Part shown: positions 1-9,628 of the stretch, one piece after another
Layout of the letters: each line of letters begins with the position of its first letter
How positions within the stretch are numbered: the stretch's first letter is position 1
Source of the DNA: Pseudoxanthomonas sp. F37
Lineage (GTDB): Bacteria; Pseudomonadota; Gammaproteobacteria; Xanthomonadales; Xanthomonadaceae
Assembly: GCF_022965755.1 (NCBI RefSeq)
Contig: NZ_CP095187.1
Span: 124,001 to 188,000, forward strand
Length of the DNA: 64,000 bases
Direction of reading: 5' to 3'
Program-made: the position numbers and the translations under genes
The notes under the pieces: model-generated
Databases searched by the model: none
Told to the model about the DNA's origin: nothing
The model's input: the letters and a program-made list of their open reading frames with translations, nothing else

Positions 1-2
1 TG

Positions 3-1433
3 GTGCTGGACGGCGGCAGCGTGCTGCAGGCCGACCTGCTGCACTACCCGCAGAGCAAGGCGCCGGGCAGTGGCCCGGTCCGTCTCTTCAGCGAGGACCC
101 GCAGCACTTCTATACGGCGGAAAGCGGGTGGGTGAGCACGGGTTCGAAGGCGCCGGACCACCACGCCTTCGTGCCCGAGAACGGCGCGGGCGAAGTATCG
201 CTGGCCAAGGGCAGCGACAGCGTCAGCGTGCCCTTCGTCTGGCGGGGCCCGGAGGGCGTGAGCATCCGCCGTACCTACACCTTCAAGCGCGCCAGCTACG
301 AGATCGAAGTGCGCGACCAGGTCGTCAATGCCGGCACCGGCACATGGCAGGGCATGGTCTACCGCCAGCTGCTGCGCACGCCGCCGCAGGTCAAGAGCGG
401 CATGACCAACCCGGAGTCCTTCAGCTTCAATGGCGCCACCTGGTGGGACGGCAGCTACCAGCGCCGCAAGTTCAACGAGGACTACCTGGAAGACGGCCGC
501 GTCAACGCACAGGTGAAGGGCGGCTGGATCGCGATCCCGCAGCACCACTTCTTCAGTGCGTGGATTCCCAGTGCCGACGACACCACCACCATCTCGCTGG
601 ACAGCCCTGCCAATGGCGCGCGCGCATTGATCCGCGAGATGGGTCCCGGCGTGAACGTCGGCCCCGGCCAGCAGGCCACCACCGCGGCGCGCCTGTGGGT
701 GGGCCCCAAGCTGGTCGACAAGATCCACGCCATCAACGCGCCCGGCATCGACCGCGTGGTGGACTACAGCCAGTTCGCGATCCTCGCCCTGCTGGGCCAG
801 GGCCTGTTCTGGGTGCTGAACTTCCTGCACGGCTTCATCGGCAACTGGGGCTGGTCGATCATCGGCCTGGTGATCCTGGTGAAGCTGGCGCTGTATCCGC
901 TGTCCGCCGCGCAGTACAAGAGCTTCGCCAAGATGCGCAAGTTCCAGCCGCGCATCCAGCAACTGAAGGAACGCTACGGCGACGACAAGCAGAAGTTCCA
1001 GGTCGCCATGATGGAGCTGTACAAGAAGGAGAAGATCAACCCGATGGGCGGCTGCCTGCCCATCCTCGTGCAGATGCCGGTGTTCCTGGCGCTGTACTGG
1101 GTGCTGGTGGAAACCGTCGAGCTGCGCCAGGCGCCCTGGTTCGCGTGGATCCAGGATCTGACCGCACGCGATCCGTATTTCATCCTGCCGGTGCTCAACA
1201 TGCTGGTGATGTGGCTGACGCAGAAGCTGACGCCGGCGCCGGGCATGGATCCGATGCAGCAGAAGATGATGCAGTTCATGCCGCTGGTGTTCGGCGTGAT
1301 GATGGCCTTCTTCCCCTCCGGCCTGGTGCTGTACTGGGTCACCAACGGCGCCCTGGGCCTGCTGCAGCAGTGGTGGATGACCAAGCGCCACGGCGAATCG
1401 GCCACGCCGCCGAAGGCCGCCGTCGCGAAGTGA
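3..1433 (+). CDS. yidC: Membrane protein insertase YidC (5' end outside window)
   Basis: Inner-membrane insertase/chaperone that helps Sec-dependent and Sec-independent proteins fold into the bilayer. The reading frame is already open at the left edge, so only about the last 476 residues are present. The first part is the periplasmic P1 beta-domain. The conserved core follows: a hydrophobic segment near [20 protein letters not shown], the cytoplasmic loop with [16 protein letters not shown], the [16 protein letters not shown] motif, and the last two transmembrane helices ending at [16 protein letters not shown]. The basic tail is typical. mnmE follows 88 bases downstream behind a terminator. 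The yidC-mnmE order is the usual origin-proximal arrangement in gammaproteobacteria. The identification is firm. Confidence 0.97.
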   Translation: MLDGGSVLQADLLHYPQSKAPGSGPVRLFSEDPQHFYTAESGWVSTGSKAPDHHAFVPENGAGEVSLAKGSDSVSVPFVWRGPEGVSIRRTYTFKRASYEIEVRDQVVNAGTGTWQGMVYRQLLRTPPQVKSGMTNPESFSFNGATWWDGSYQRRKFNEDYLEDGRVNAQVKGGWIAIPQHHFFSAWIPSADDTTTISLDSPANGARALIREMGPGVNVGPGQQATTAARLWVGPKLVDKIHAINAPGIDRVVDYSQFAILALLGQGLFWVLNFLHGFIGNWGWSIIGLVILVKLALYPLSAAQYKSFAKMRKFQPRIQQLKERYGDDKQKFQVAMMELYKKEKINPMGGCLPILVQMPVFLALYWVLVETVELRQAPWFAWIQDLTARDPYFILPVLNMLVMWLTQKLTPAPGMDPMQQKMMQFMPLVFGVMMAFFPSGLVLYWVTNGALGLLQQWWMTKRHGESATPPKAAVAK

Positions 1434-1452
1434 CCGCCGCCCGTCGCGACAC

Positions 1453-1482
1453 CACGAAGCCCGCCCTCCGGCGGGCTTCGTG
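1453..1482 (+). terminator. Intrinsic terminator after yidC
   Basis: A perfect 13-bp stem (1453-1465 with 1470-1482) and a 4-base loop CTCC, followed by a short T-rich run (GTTTCC). It lies 20 bases after the yidC stop and before mnmE. Confidence 0.8.
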
Positions 1483-1521
1483 TTTCCGTTACGCTGAAAC
1501 CTCTTCATCGAACCCGGGCCC

Positions 1522-2862
1522 ATGACGCCAGCGCAGGACACCATCGTCGCCATCGCCACGGCTCCCGGTGCGGGGGGCGTCGGCATCGTGCGCCTGTCCG
1601 GACCCCGGGCGCAGGCGGTCGCGAAGACGATCTGCGCGCGCGCGCTGTCGCCGCGCCGTGCGCACCACGTGCGCTTCCGCGAGGGCGACGGCGGGACCAT
1701 CGACGATGGCATCGCGCTGTCGTTTCCCGGCCCGGCGAGCTTCACCGGGGAAGACGTGGTGGAACTGCAGGCGCACGGCAGTCCCGTCGTGCTGCAGCAG
1801 CTCGTCGCGCGCGCCTGCGCGCTCGGCGCACGGATGGCACGGCCGGGCGAGTTCTCCGAACGCGCCTTCCTCAACGGCAAGCTCGATCTGGCCCAGGCCG
1901 AAGCCATCGCGGACCTGATCGCCGCGGCCGACACCCGCGCCGCACGCGCCGCAAGGCGCTCGCTGGATGGCGTGTTCTCCGCGCGCGTGGAAGGCATCGG
2001 CCAGTCGCTGCTGGCGCTGCGCGTGCACGTGGAAGCCGCCATCGACTTCGCCGACGAATCCATCGAAACCCTGGGGGGCGAGCAGGTGCGCGCGCGTCTG
2101 GCGGACGCGCGGCATCGGTTGGCCACGCTGATCGCCGATGCCGAGCGTGGACGCAAGCTGCGCGATGGCGTGCATGCGGTGATCGTGGGCCCGCCCAACG
2201 CCGGCAAGAGTTCGCTGCTCAATGCCTTGGCCGGCAGCGACCGTGCCATCGTCACCGATGTCGCCGGCACCACGCGCGACACGTTGCGCGAAACCATCCG
2301 CCTGGACGGTCTGGAACTGCACCTGGTGGACACCGCCGGCCTGCGCGACGGCGGCGATGCGATCGAGCGCGAAGGCATGCGCCGCGCGAGGGCCGAACTG
2401 CAGCGCGCCGACGTGGCCCTGGCGGTGGTCGACGCGCGCGACCCGGCGGCGGGCCGGGCGGCCGTCGCCGACGACATCGCCAGCGTGCCCGCGGTGCTGT
2501 GGATCCACAACAAGGTGGATCTGCTGGCGCAGGCGCCGCCGGACCAGCCCGACCACGTCCATGTCTCGGCTGCGCGCGGCCTCGGCCTGGATCGTCTGCA
2601 CGCCCGTCTGCGTTCGCTCGCGGGCGGTTCCGCCGGCGACGGCGGCGATGGCGAGTTCTCCGCGCGCGCCCGTCACGTGGAAGCGCTGCAGCGCGCCGCC
2701 CTGCACGCCGCTGCCGCCGCCGACCAGCTGCGGCACGAACAGCTTGAACTGGCGGCCGAAGAGCTGCGCCTGGCCCATGACGCGCTGGGCGAGATCACCG
2801 GCCGCCTCAGCGCCGACGACATGCTGGGCCACATCTTCTCCACCTTCTGCATCGGCAAGTGA
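1522..2862 (+). CDS. mnmE: tRNA uridine-5-carboxymethylaminomethyl(34) synthesis GTPase MnmE
   Basis: With MnmG it modifies the wobble uridine of certain tRNAs (cmnm5U34), using 5,10-methylene-THF and GTP. The N-terminal domain starts with [19 protein letters not shown], the usual folate-binding start. The G domain has a P-loop [14 protein letters not shown], switch motif [16 protein letters not shown] and HNKVD. The C-terminal helical domain ends in FCIGK, which supplies the conserved catalytic cysteine of MnmE. The 446-residue length is normal. The ATG at 1522 gives the standard N-terminus. Confidence 0.97.
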   Translation: MTPAQDTIVAIATAPGAGGVGIVRLSGPRAQAVAKTICARALSPRRAHHVRFREGDGGTIDDGIALSFPGPASFTGEDVVELQAHGSPVVLQQLVARACALGARMARPGEFSERAFLNGKLDLAQAEAIADLIAAADTRAARAARRSLDGVFSARVEGIGQSLLALRVHVEAAIDFADESIETLGGEQVRARLADARHRLATLIADAERGRKLRDGVHAVIVGPPNAGKSSLLNALAGSDRAIVTDVAGTTRDTLRETIRLDGLELHLVDTAGLRDGGDAIEREGMRRARAELQRADVALAVVDARDPAAGRAAVADDIASVPAVLWIHNKVDLLAQAPPDQPDHVHVSAARGLGLDRLHARLRSLAGGSAGDGGDGEFSARARHVEALQRAALHAAAAADQLRHEQLELAAEELRLAHDALGEITGRLSADDMLGHIFSTFCIGK

Positions 2863-2889
2863 GGCAGGCGGGGCGGAGCCCGTCAAAAC

Positions 2890-2905
2890 TGTGACGTACG
2901 TCAAG
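2890..2905. promoter_or_regulatory. Possible Clp/CRP-type site upstream of the TonB-domain lipoprotein
   Basis: TGTGA-N6-TCAAG matches 8 of the 10 defined positions of the CRP/Clp consensus TGTGA-N6-TCACA, and the centre TGACGTACGTCA is itself palindromic. It lies about 195 bases before the start at 3099. Motif match only. Confidence 0.3.
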
Positions 2906-3098
2906 TGTCGGCGGCAAGGCGGCGACGTACCCTGAACACCGGGTAGGGGTACCCGGAAGGCATCGTGCCGCTCGCACCGGGCCCATGGCCGTCGTGCGGC
3001 GAGGGCCTGCGCTGACCATCCATGTCCGGACCCGCGATGATTGCGGGCCGGGACCGTGTCGCCAACATTAGAAAATGCACCTGGGGGAGTTGAAACCG

Positions 3099-4088
3099 AT
3101 GTCCTTGACCAACACGACCGGACGCCTGCGTTACGTCGCGCCATTGCTGCTGATCGTCGCCGTGGCGGCGTGCTCCAAGCAGGACGAAGCCGCGCCCGCC
3201 ACCACGCCTGCGGCCGCCACGCCTGCCGCGCCGCCGCCGCCCGCGGTATCGGCCGAAGTCCAGGCGATGGATGCCGACGCCCTGCGCGAAGCCGCCACCA
3301 AGGCGCTGCGCGAGAACCGCATCTACGCGCCGGGCGGCGACAACGCCATGGAGTACTACCTGGCGCTGCGCGACAAACTGCCCAACGATCCGGGCGTGAC
3401 CAGCGCGCTGACCGACCTGATGCCCTACACGCTGATCGCCGCCGAGCAGAGCATCGCGCGGGAAGAGTTCACCGAGGCCCAGCGCCTGTCGGCCATCATC
3501 GAGAAGGCCGATCCGAAGGCGCCGGCGCTGCCGCGCCTGCAGCAGAGCATCGCCGCCGCCCAGCAGGCCGTCGCCCAGCGCGAGGTGACGGACGATGCCA
3601 AGAGCAAGGCCGATGAAGAAGCGCGGCTGAAGGAGCAGCAGCGCCTGGCCCAGCAGGCCGAGCAGCAGCGCGCCGCCGAGGCCGCCGCCGCCCAGCAGCT
3701 GGCCCAGCAGCAGGAGGCCGCGCGCCAGGAAGCGGCGCGCCAGGAGGCCGAACGCCAGGCCGCCGCGCAGCGCGAAGCCGCCGAACGCCAGGCCGCTGCC
3801 GCGCGCGCCGCCGTTCCCGCCGCGGCTCCGGCGCAGACGCTGCGTGCCGTCAGCACGCCCGCCCCGCGCTACCCGCCGGAAGCCCTGCGTTCGGGCACCC
3901 AGGGCGAGGTGCTGGTGGAGATCACGGTGGGCACCGACGGCTCGGTCACCAACGCGCGCGTGGTCCGCGCCACCCCGGCCCGCGTGTTCGACCGCGAAGC
4001 GCTGAACGCCGTCCGTCGCTGGCGCTTCGAGCCGCTGGATGCCCCGGTCACCACCCGCCGCACGATCGGGTTCAATCCGGGCAGCTGA
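3099..4088 (+). CDS. TonB C-terminal-domain lipoprotein with coiled-coil linker
   Basis: Predicted lipoprotein of 329 residues. A basic N-terminus and hydrophobic stretch end in a lipobox AVAAC (Cys25), followed by Ser-Lys. An Ala/Pro-rich stretch and a helical domain come next. Residues roughly 165-240 are a Gln/Ala/Glu-rich coiled coil, and the last ~80 residues are a TonB C-terminal domain (PRYPPEALRSGTQGEVLVEI, ending RRWRFEPL). The in-frame ATG at 3075 is less likely, because GGGGGAG lies 9 bases before ATG 3099 and only that start puts the lipobox at a normal distance. A terminator follows. Ordinary TonB is held in the inner membrane by a helix, so lipid anchoring is odd. No exbB or exbD is nearby. 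Role unknown. Confidence 0.85.
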   Translation: MSLTNTTGRLRYVAPLLLIVAVAACSKQDEAAPATTPAAATPAAPPPPAVSAEVQAMDADALREAATKALRENRIYAPGGDNAMEYYLALRDKLPNDPGVTSALTDLMPYTLIAAEQSIAREEFTEAQRLSAIIEKADPKAPALPRLQQSIAAAQQAVAQREVTDDAKSKADEEARLKEQQRLAQQAEQQRAAEAAAAQQLAQQQEAARQEAARQEAERQAAAQREAAERQAAAARAAVPAAAPAQTLRAVSTPAPRYPPEALRSGTQGEVLVEITVGTDGSVTNARVVRATPARVFDREALNAVRRWRFEPLDAPVTTRRTIGFNPGS

Positions 4089-4109
4089 TCCCGCTTTCAA
4101 CCAGGACAG

Positions 4110-4130
4110 ACGCCGGCCTGGTGCCGGCGT
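4110..4130 (+). terminator. Intrinsic terminator after the TonB-domain lipoprotein
   Basis: Stem ACGCCGGC/GCCGGCGT (4110-4117 with 4123-4130), 5-base loop, then TTTTCTTTCC. It lies 21 bases after the stop codon. Confidence 0.85.
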
Positions 4131-4155
4131 TTTTCTTTCCCGGCGTCGTAAAGCG

Positions 4156-4179
4156 AACGGCCACCTTGCGGTGGCCGTT
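4156..4179 (-). terminator. Hairpin downstream of the natB-like gene (minus strand)
   Basis: A perfect 10-bp stem AACGGCCACC/GGTGGCCGTT with a 4-base loop. It lies 26 bases past the stop of the minus-strand ABC permease. The T-tract on the minus strand is weak (CGCTTT), so it may only slow or end transcription from the right. Confidence 0.5.
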
Positions 4180-4204
4180 GCTACTTCCTGATCGGGCCTG
4201 TACC

Positions 4205-5401
4205 TCAGCCGGCGATCGCCAGCTTTTCCTGGTGGTAGCGCCGCACCGCGGCGTACCAGAGCAGCGCCGCCACGCCGAAGGCCGCCGCCACGTAGATGCC
4301 CCAGGTCTGCGCGCTGATGTACTCGTTGCGGATCACCTTCAGCAGCAGCTGGTTCTGCGCCAGGAACGGCACCGCGAACTGCCAGGGCTGGCTCTTCAGC
4401 GGATTGGCCATCAGGGCGAAGGTGGGGATCATCGGCAGCAGCATCAGCCAGGTCATGTGGCTCTGCGCCTCCTTCATGCTCTTGGCCGAGGCGGCCAGAT
4501 ACGTCAGCAACGAGGTGCCGATGAACAGCATCGGCACCAGGATCAGCAGCATCTTGCCGATGGCCAGGAACGATACGTTCAACTGCCGTCCCAGCGTGCC
4601 CGCGAACTGCGCGCTGAACTTGAAGGCCAGCAGGGTGAGCAGCAGCGTGGCCAGACCGATCACGCAGGCCGCGGCGATCTTGCCGCTGACCACGGCGCTG
4701 CGCGGTGCGGGCGTCGCCAGCAGCGGCTCCAGCGACTGGCGCTCGCGCTCGCCCGCGGTCGCATCCAGGATCAGGTAGGCGCCGCCGATGAACGAGGTCA
4801 GGATCAGCAGGTAGGGCAGCAGCACCGACAACAGCATGCCCTGCTTGGCTTCCGGCGTGGCCATGTCCTGCAGGCCGATGTTGACCGGGCGTGCGACGGA
4901 GGCATCGATGCCGCGTGCGAGCAGGCGCAATGCGCCGACCTGCTGGCTGTAAGCGTTCAGCGCGGCCTGCAGGCGCTGGGTGGGGATGTCCGCGTCGCGT
5001 CGCGTGCTGTCGCGGATGATCTCCACCAGTGCGGGACGGCCGTTGCGCCAGTCTTCGGCGTAGTCCGGACTGATGCGCAGCGCCGCGTCGATCTCCTGCG
5101 AACGGATCGCGCTGTCCAGGCTGGCGGGGGCGGGCGCTGCGGTGATGCCGTGAGTGGCGAGGAACTTCACCAGGTTGGGCGCGTGCTCGGCGCCCACCAT
5201 GGGAATCTCCAGGGTCTTGTCCACCTGCGTGCGGATCCGGTTCTCGGTCAGGTAGCCCATGCCCAGCATCAGCGCCGGATACAGCAACGGTCCCAGGAAC
5301 AGGGCCAGCGCCAGCGTGCGGCGGTCGCGGGAGAGGTCGCGCAGTTCCTTGCGCATCACGGTGAACACCGTGGACAAAAGACGGGTACGGAACATGTTCA
5401 T
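4205..5401 (-). CDS. ABC transporter permease, NatB-like (ABC-2 family)
   Basis: Membrane subunit of an exporter related to the Na+ efflux system NatAB. The 398 residues show one helix near 30-50 (LALALFLGPLLYPALMLGMG), a soluble extracytoplasmic domain to about 190, and five or more helices in the C-terminal half. The conserved ABC-2 motif GERERQSLEPLLATP follows the second helix. The start ATG overlaps the stop of the upstream ATPase gene (ATGA at 5398-5401), so the two are translationally coupled. The substrate (sodium or another compound) cannot be told from sequence. Confidence 0.88.
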   Translation of the reverse strand: MNMFRTRLLSTVFTVMRKELRDLSRDRRTLALALFLGPLLYPALMLGMGYLTENRIRTQVDKTLEIPMVGAEHAPNLVKFLATHGITAAPAPASLDSAIRSQEIDAALRISPDYAEDWRNGRPALVEIIRDSTRRDADIPTQRLQAALNAYSQQVGALRLLARGIDASVARPVNIGLQDMATPEAKQGMLLSVLLPYLLILTSFIGGAYLILDATAGERERQSLEPLLATPAPRSAVVSGKIAAACVIGLATLLLTLLAFKFSAQFAGTLGRQLNVSFLAIGKMLLILVPMLFIGTSLLTYLAASAKSMKEAQSHMTWLMLLPMIPTFALMANPLKSQPWQFAVPFLAQNQLLLKVIRNEYISAQTWGIYVAAAFGVAALLWYAAVRRYHQEKLAIAG

Positions 5402-6144
5402 GCCAGCAGGCCCTCCTCCGAACCGATCACCTTGACGAAGGCTTCCTCCAGGTTGTCTTCACCGGCTTGTTCGCGCAGCTCGTCGGCGGTGCCCGCGGCG
5501 ACCACCGTGCCCTTGGCGATGATGACGATGCGGTCGCAGAGCGCGGCCACCTCCTGCATGATGTGGCTGGAGAAAATCACGCAGCGGCCTTCCTCGCGCA
5601 GCTGGCGCAGGAAACCGCGCATCGCGCGCGTGGTCATCACGTCCAGGCCGTTGGTGGGCTCGTCGAGGATGACGTTGCGCGGATCGTGCACCAGCGCGCG
5701 GGCGATCGCGGTCTTGGTGCGCTGGCCCTGGCTGAAGCCTTCGGTCTGGCGGTCCAGGATGTCGCCCATGTCCAGCGCCTCGGAGAGCGCCCGGGTGCGC
5801 TCGGCGATCTGCTGGGACGACAGGCCGTGCAGTTCGCCGAAGTAGGCGATGTTCTCGCGCGCCGTCAGGCGCTTGTACACGCCGCGCGCATCGGGCAGCA
5901 CGCCCAGCGCACGCCGCACGGCGACCGGGTCGCGCGCGGCGTCGATGCCGTCGACGGTGACGTTGCCGCGGTCAGGCGTCATCAGCGTGTACAGCATGCG
6001 CATGGTGGTGGTCTTGCCGGCGCCGTTGGGCCCCAGCAGCCCGGTGATCTGGCCGTCGTGGGCGGTGAAGCTGACGCCGTCCACGGCGGTGACCGTACCG
6101 GTCTTGGTCTTGAAGGATTTGTGCAGGTCGTTGGCGATGATCAT
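5398..6144 (-). CDS. ABC transporter ATP-binding protein, NatA-like
   Basis: ATPase subunit paired with the permease that overlaps its stop by 4 bases. Motifs: Walker A GPNGAGKTT, a SQGQR version of the ABC signature (FSQGQRTKTAIARAL), Walker B NVILDEPTNGLD and the switch His in SSHIMQEV. The 248-residue length is normal. The frame stays open far upstream, but MIIANDLHKSF at 6144 is the natural start, because the extension would overlap the next gene's coding sequence. Likely exports sodium or a drug-like compound. High confidence for the family, low for substrate. Confidence 0.9.
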   Translation of the reverse strand: MIIANDLHKSFKTKTGTVTAVDGVSFTAHDGQITGLLGPNGAGKTTTMRMLYTLMTPDRGNVTVDGIDAARDPVAVRRALGVLPDARGVYKRLTARENIAYFGELHGLSSQQIAERTRALSEALDMGDILDRQTEGFSQGQRTKTAIARALVHDPRNVILDEPTNGLDVMTTRAMRGFLRQLREEGRCVIFSSHIMQEVAALCDRIVIIAKGTVVAAGTADELREQAGEDNLEEAFVKVIGSEEGLLA

Positions 6145-6185
6145 TCGGTCATGTCCTTGAAGGTGGCGGGCGCGCAGGGCGCGGC

Positions 6186-7694
6186 TCACGGCTCCCAGCC
6201 GTTGAAGCTGGTGAAGGGCGGCACGTAGTCCAGACTGTCCAGGCACTTCGCGTCCAGGCCCTTGGCGTCGGCCGTCTCCAGGAAGCGGCCCAGCAGCTTG
6301 GGCATGCAGCCCACGGCGAATGTCCCGTGGCCCTGCCCCTTCAGCACCAGGTGGCGGCCGTTGGACAGCGTGCGCAGCACCTGCTCGCCGTAGCGCGGCG
6401 GCGTGACCGGATCCAGCTCGCCGGAGGCCAGCAGCGTGGGGATGTCGGATGTCCACGCGGTGTGGAAATCCGCCGGCCGCCTGCCCGTGGGCCACGCGCC
6501 GCACTGCGCTTTCAGCGTATCGCCCATTGCGCTGCCCAGCACGGTGTCGCCGTCGGCGGGATCGGCCTGCAGCAGGTCGGCGTCCTCGGCGCAGATCACC
6601 GACAGCTGCATGCCGTGCATGAACTGGTCGCCCACCTGCGCTTCCAGCAGCCTGGACAGCGACATCAGCGAGCCGTAGCGGCCCTGCTGCGCTTCGTTGA
6701 GGACCAGCGGCAGCAGCGCGGCGCCCTGCGGGTAGTACGAATACATGCGGGTGATGCCGGCCACGGTGCCGGCGTTCACTTCGCCGGTGGCCAGTTCGCC
6801 GGTGGAGGGCTCGCGGTACTCGGTGTCCACCGGCGTGGCCGCCAGGCGCGCCATCAAAGTGCGCAGCTGGCCCCGCAGGTCGTCGCCGAAGCGGCCCTTG
6901 CAGGTGTCGTTCGCCTGGCAACGCTGGAACTGCAGCGCCAGCGCCGCGTCCAGGTTGCGCGCATGCTCGCTGCCCAGCACCAGCTCGTTGGGCACCACGC
7001 CGTCGATCACCACCGCGCGCGTGCTGTCGGGGTGGCGCATGGCGTACTGCTGCGCCACCCGCGTGCCATAGGAGCCGCCGACCAGGTTGATCTTCGCCGC
7101 GCCCAGCGCCTTGCGCACGCTGTCCAGGTCGCGCACGGCGTCGGTGGTGGTGTAGAAGCGGGGATCGGCCTTCAGCGAGGCGGCGCAATCGCGCGCAAAG
7201 GCGGCCGCGGCGGCCTGGCTGAGGTCATCAGGATCGCTGTAGGCTTTGCGGCCTTCCCCGTCCTTGCAGGCCAGCGGATTGGACTTGCCGGTGCCGCGTT
7301 GGTCGACCAGCACGATGTGGCGCGACTTGCGCACCTCGCGGAACGCGCCGTCGATGGCCGGCCAGACCTGCACGGCCGACTGGCCCGGGCCGCCGGCGAG
7401 GAAGAACACGGGATCGTCCGTCGCGGCCCCTTCGTTGGTCGCGGGCAGCCATGCGATGTTGAGCGCGACCTTCCGCCCCCCGGGCTTGGCCGGATCCTCG
7501 GGCACTTCGTAGCTCGTGCATTGCGCTTCGACGTTGGTGGTCAGGTAGGGCGCCGTCAGCGTGCAGGGCGTGAAGGCCAGCTCGCCATAGTGGCGGACGG
7601 CCTGCTGGTCGGGCCCGGGGGCGGCGCCGTTGCAGCCGGCGAGCGCCAGGGCGCCCAAGGCGGTCGCGAGTGTTCGACGAAACTGGTGTTCCAT
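6186..7694 (-). CDS. Secreted alpha/beta hydrolase, S33 tripeptidyl aminopeptidase-like lipoprotein
   Basis: Predicted lipid-anchored serine peptidase of 502 residues. A short signal peptide ends in LAGC (Cys21). The alpha/beta-hydrolase core has oxyanion motif GGPG (101-104), DQRGTG (131-136) and nucleophile motif GGSYG (Ser208). The acid is probably in SGELDPVTPP and the His in GQGHGT, within a TAP-like C-terminal domain. These enzymes cut amino acids or small peptides from N-termini. ATG 7694 is chosen over the in-frame start 36 bases upstream because it gives a proper signal peptide. It lies just upstream of the NatAB-like pair on the same strand (41-base gap). Confidence 0.87.
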   Translation of the reverse strand: MEHQFRRTLATALGALALAGCNGAAPGPDQQAVRHYGELAFTPCTLTAPYLTTNVEAQCTSYEVPEDPAKPGGRKVALNIAWLPATNEGAATDDPVFFLAGGPGQSAVQVWPAIDGAFREVRKSRHIVLVDQRGTGKSNPLACKDGEGRKAYSDPDDLSQAAAAAFARDCAASLKADPRFYTTTDAVRDLDSVRKALGAAKINLVGGSYGTRVAQQYAMRHPDSTRAVVIDGVVPNELVLGSEHARNLDAALALQFQRCQANDTCKGRFGDDLRGQLRTLMARLAATPVDTEYREPSTGELATGEVNAGTVAGITRMYSYYPQGAALLPLVLNEAQQGRYGSLMSLSRLLEAQVGDQFMHGMQLSVICAEDADLLQADPADGDTVLGSAMGDTLKAQCGAWPTGRRPADFHTAWTSDIPTLLASGELDPVTPPRYGEQVLRTLSNGRHLVLKGQGHGTFAVGCMPKLLGRFLETADAKGLDAKCLDSLDYVPPFTSFNGWEP

Positions 7695-7776
7695 GCATCT
7701 GTCCCGTTTGAGCTGGTTCCAGCATGCCATGACGGCGCGGCGGGACGGATGTGACCGGCGGTCGGCGTGCCCGCGG

Positions 7777-8529
7777 CTATTTGCTGCTCACGTATTTTTC
7801 CCGGCGGATCAGGGGTACCGGCAGCCCGTGTTCCTTCAGGGCCTCGAAGCACGCATCCACCATGTCGGGGTTGCCGCACAGGTAGGCGACGTCGCGCGCG
7901 GCATCGGGCGCGAATTCGCCCAGATGCTGCTGCACGTAGCCGTGGCGCACGTCCGGGTGCGGATCGGCCGGAAGCTCGCGCGACAGGCAGGGCACGTAGC
8001 GGAACCCGGGATGCGCGTCGGCGAAGGCGCGGAACTCGTCGCCGTACAGCAGTTCGGCCGGGGTGCGGGCGCCCTGCAGCAGCACGACCTCCACGCCGCG
8101 CTGCGCCATCAGCGCCTGCAGCTGCGGCAGCATCGAGCGGTAGGGCGTCACCCCGGTCCCGGTGGCGATCAGCAGGTAGCGTGCGTTGCGGTCGCCGGGC
8201 ATCAGGCAGAAGCGGCCGAACGGACCGCTGGCCTGCACGTGGCCGCCGTCGGGCAGGCCTTCGAACAGCGCGGTCGCCGCGCCACCGGGCACGTAGCTGA
8301 CCGCGATCTCCACCGCTTCGCCCGGGCCCAGTGCATGGTCGTGGATCGTCGCCAGCGAATAGCTGCGCTTGGCCGGCGTGCCGTCGGCGTAGCTGAAGTG
8401 CACCTGGATGAACTGGCCGGGGACGAAGTCCAGCGGCTGCCCGTCGTCGCGGACGAACCGGTAGTGGCCCACACTGGGCGCCAGCATACGGCGGCCGACG
8501 AGCTTCAACGGGAAATGCACGATCGCCAA
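7777..8529 (-). CDS. fpr: Ferredoxin--NADP+ reductase
   Basis: FAD-dependent reductase that passes electrons between NADPH and ferredoxin or flavodoxin, used for Fe-S and oxidative stress metabolism. Motifs: FAD-binding RSYSLA (55-60), NADP-binding GTGVTPYRSML, LCGNPDMVD, and a C-terminus YVSSK like that of bacterial Fpr proteins. The 250-residue length is typical. The gene is divergent from the yadG-like ABC operon, with 101 bases between the starts. Confidence 0.93.
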   Translation of the reverse strand: MAIVHFPLKLVGRRMLAPSVGHYRFVRDDGQPLDFVPGQFIQVHFSYADGTPAKRSYSLATIHDHALGPGEAVEIAVSYVPGGAATALFEGLPDGGHVQASGPFGRFCLMPGDRNARYLLIATGTGVTPYRSMLPQLQALMAQRGVEVVLLQGARTPAELLYGDEFRAFADAHPGFRYVPCLSRELPADPHPDVRHGYVQQHLGEFAPDAARDVAYLCGNPDMVDACFEALKEHGLPVPLIRREKYVSSK

Positions 8530-8575
8530 GGCGTCTGGAACACTGTGTGGCCCGGGGCGGCCCCGGCGGGACGCC

Positions 8576-8581
8576 TATAAT
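8576..8581 (+). promoter_or_regulatory. -10 element upstream of the yadG-like gene
   Basis: A perfect TATAAT in an otherwise very GC-rich 101-base divergent region. No good -35 hexamer is seen 17 bases upstream. It would start transcription near 8588 and supports the ATG at 8631 rather than the earlier in-frame start. Confidence 0.42.
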
Positions 8582-8630
8582 AAGCGCTCGATTCCCCCCC
8601 GGGCGCCGTCGCGGCGCCACAAGGTACCCC

Positions 8631-9602
8631 ATGGCGTCTGCGACAACGGCTTCCGCGGCGGCGCCCGCGCTGGCCATCTCCGATCTGCGCAAGGTCTACG
8701 ACAACGGCGTGCAGGCCCTGAAGGGCGTGTCGCTGCAGGTGGAACCCGGCGACTTCTTCGCCCTGCTCGGCCCCAACGGCGCCGGCAAGTCCACGCTCAT
8801 CGGCATCGTCAGTTCGCTGGTCAACAAGAGCAGCGGCCAGGTCGGCGTGTTCGGGGTGGACATCGACCGCGATCGCGACGGCGCCATGCGCCTGCTGGGC
8901 CTGGTGCCGCAGGAGATCAACTTCAACATGTTCGAGAAGCCGCTGGACATCTGCGTGAACTACGCGGGCTTCTACGGCATCCCCCGTGCCGAGGCGCTGG
9001 TGCGGGCCGAAGAGGAACTCAAGCGCGCCCAGCTGTGGGAAAAGGCGCACGTGATGAGCCGCACGCTGTCCGGCGGCATGAAGCGCCGGCTGATGATCGC
9101 CCGCGCCATGATGACGCGGCCCCGGCTGCTGATCCTGGACGAGCCCACCGCCGGCGTGGACATCGAGATCCGCCGCGGCATGTGGAAGACGTTGAAGGAC
9201 ATCAACGAGGCCGGCACCACCATCATCCTGACCACGCATTACCTGGAAGAGGCCGAAAGCCTCTGCCGCAACCTGGCCATCATCGACCGTGGCGTCATCG
9301 TCGAGCAGGGCCCGATGCGAGCGCTGCTGGCCAAGCTGGATGTGGAGGGCTTCCTGTTCGACATCGACGGCGAGCTGCCGGCGCAGCTGCCGGTGATCGA
9401 AGGCACCACGCTGTCCGCGAGCGACAGCCACACCCTGGACCTGGACATGCCGCGCGCGATGGACCTCAACCGCGTCTTCACCGCCCTGAGCGATGCCGGC
9501 ATCCGCGTGCGCTCCATGCGGACCAAGAGCAACCGGCTGGAAGAGCTGTTCGTGCGCCTGACCGGCGACGAAGCCGCCGCCAAGCGGGAGCAGGCCGCAT
9601 GA
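8631..9602 (+). CDS. ABC transporter ATP-binding protein, YadG-like
   Basis: ATPase subunit of an ABC-2 exporter, 323 residues. Motifs: Walker A GPNGAGKST, Q-loop VPQEINFNMF, signature LSGGMKRR, Walker B LLILDEPTAGVD and the switch His in TTHYLEEAE. The last ~90 residues form the extra C-terminal domain usual in this subfamily. Its end overlaps or abuts the permease gene. Substrate unknown. Confidence 0.9.
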   Translation: MASATTASAAAPALAISDLRKVYDNGVQALKGVSLQVEPGDFFALLGPNGAGKSTLIGIVSSLVNKSSGQVGVFGVDIDRDRDGAMRLLGLVPQEINFNMFEKPLDICVNYAGFYGIPRAEALVRAEEELKRAQLWEKAHVMSRTLSGGMKRRLMIARAMMTRPRLLILDEPTAGVDIEIRRGMWKTLKDINEAGTTIILTTHYLEEAESLCRNLAIIDRGVIVEQGPMRALLAKLDVEGFLFDIDGELPAQLPVIEGTTLSASDSHTLDLDMPRAMDLNRVFTALSDAGIRVRSMRTKSNRLEELFVRLTGDEAAAKREQAA

Positions 9603-9628
9603 GCGCCGTCGATCCACGGGAGACTGCC

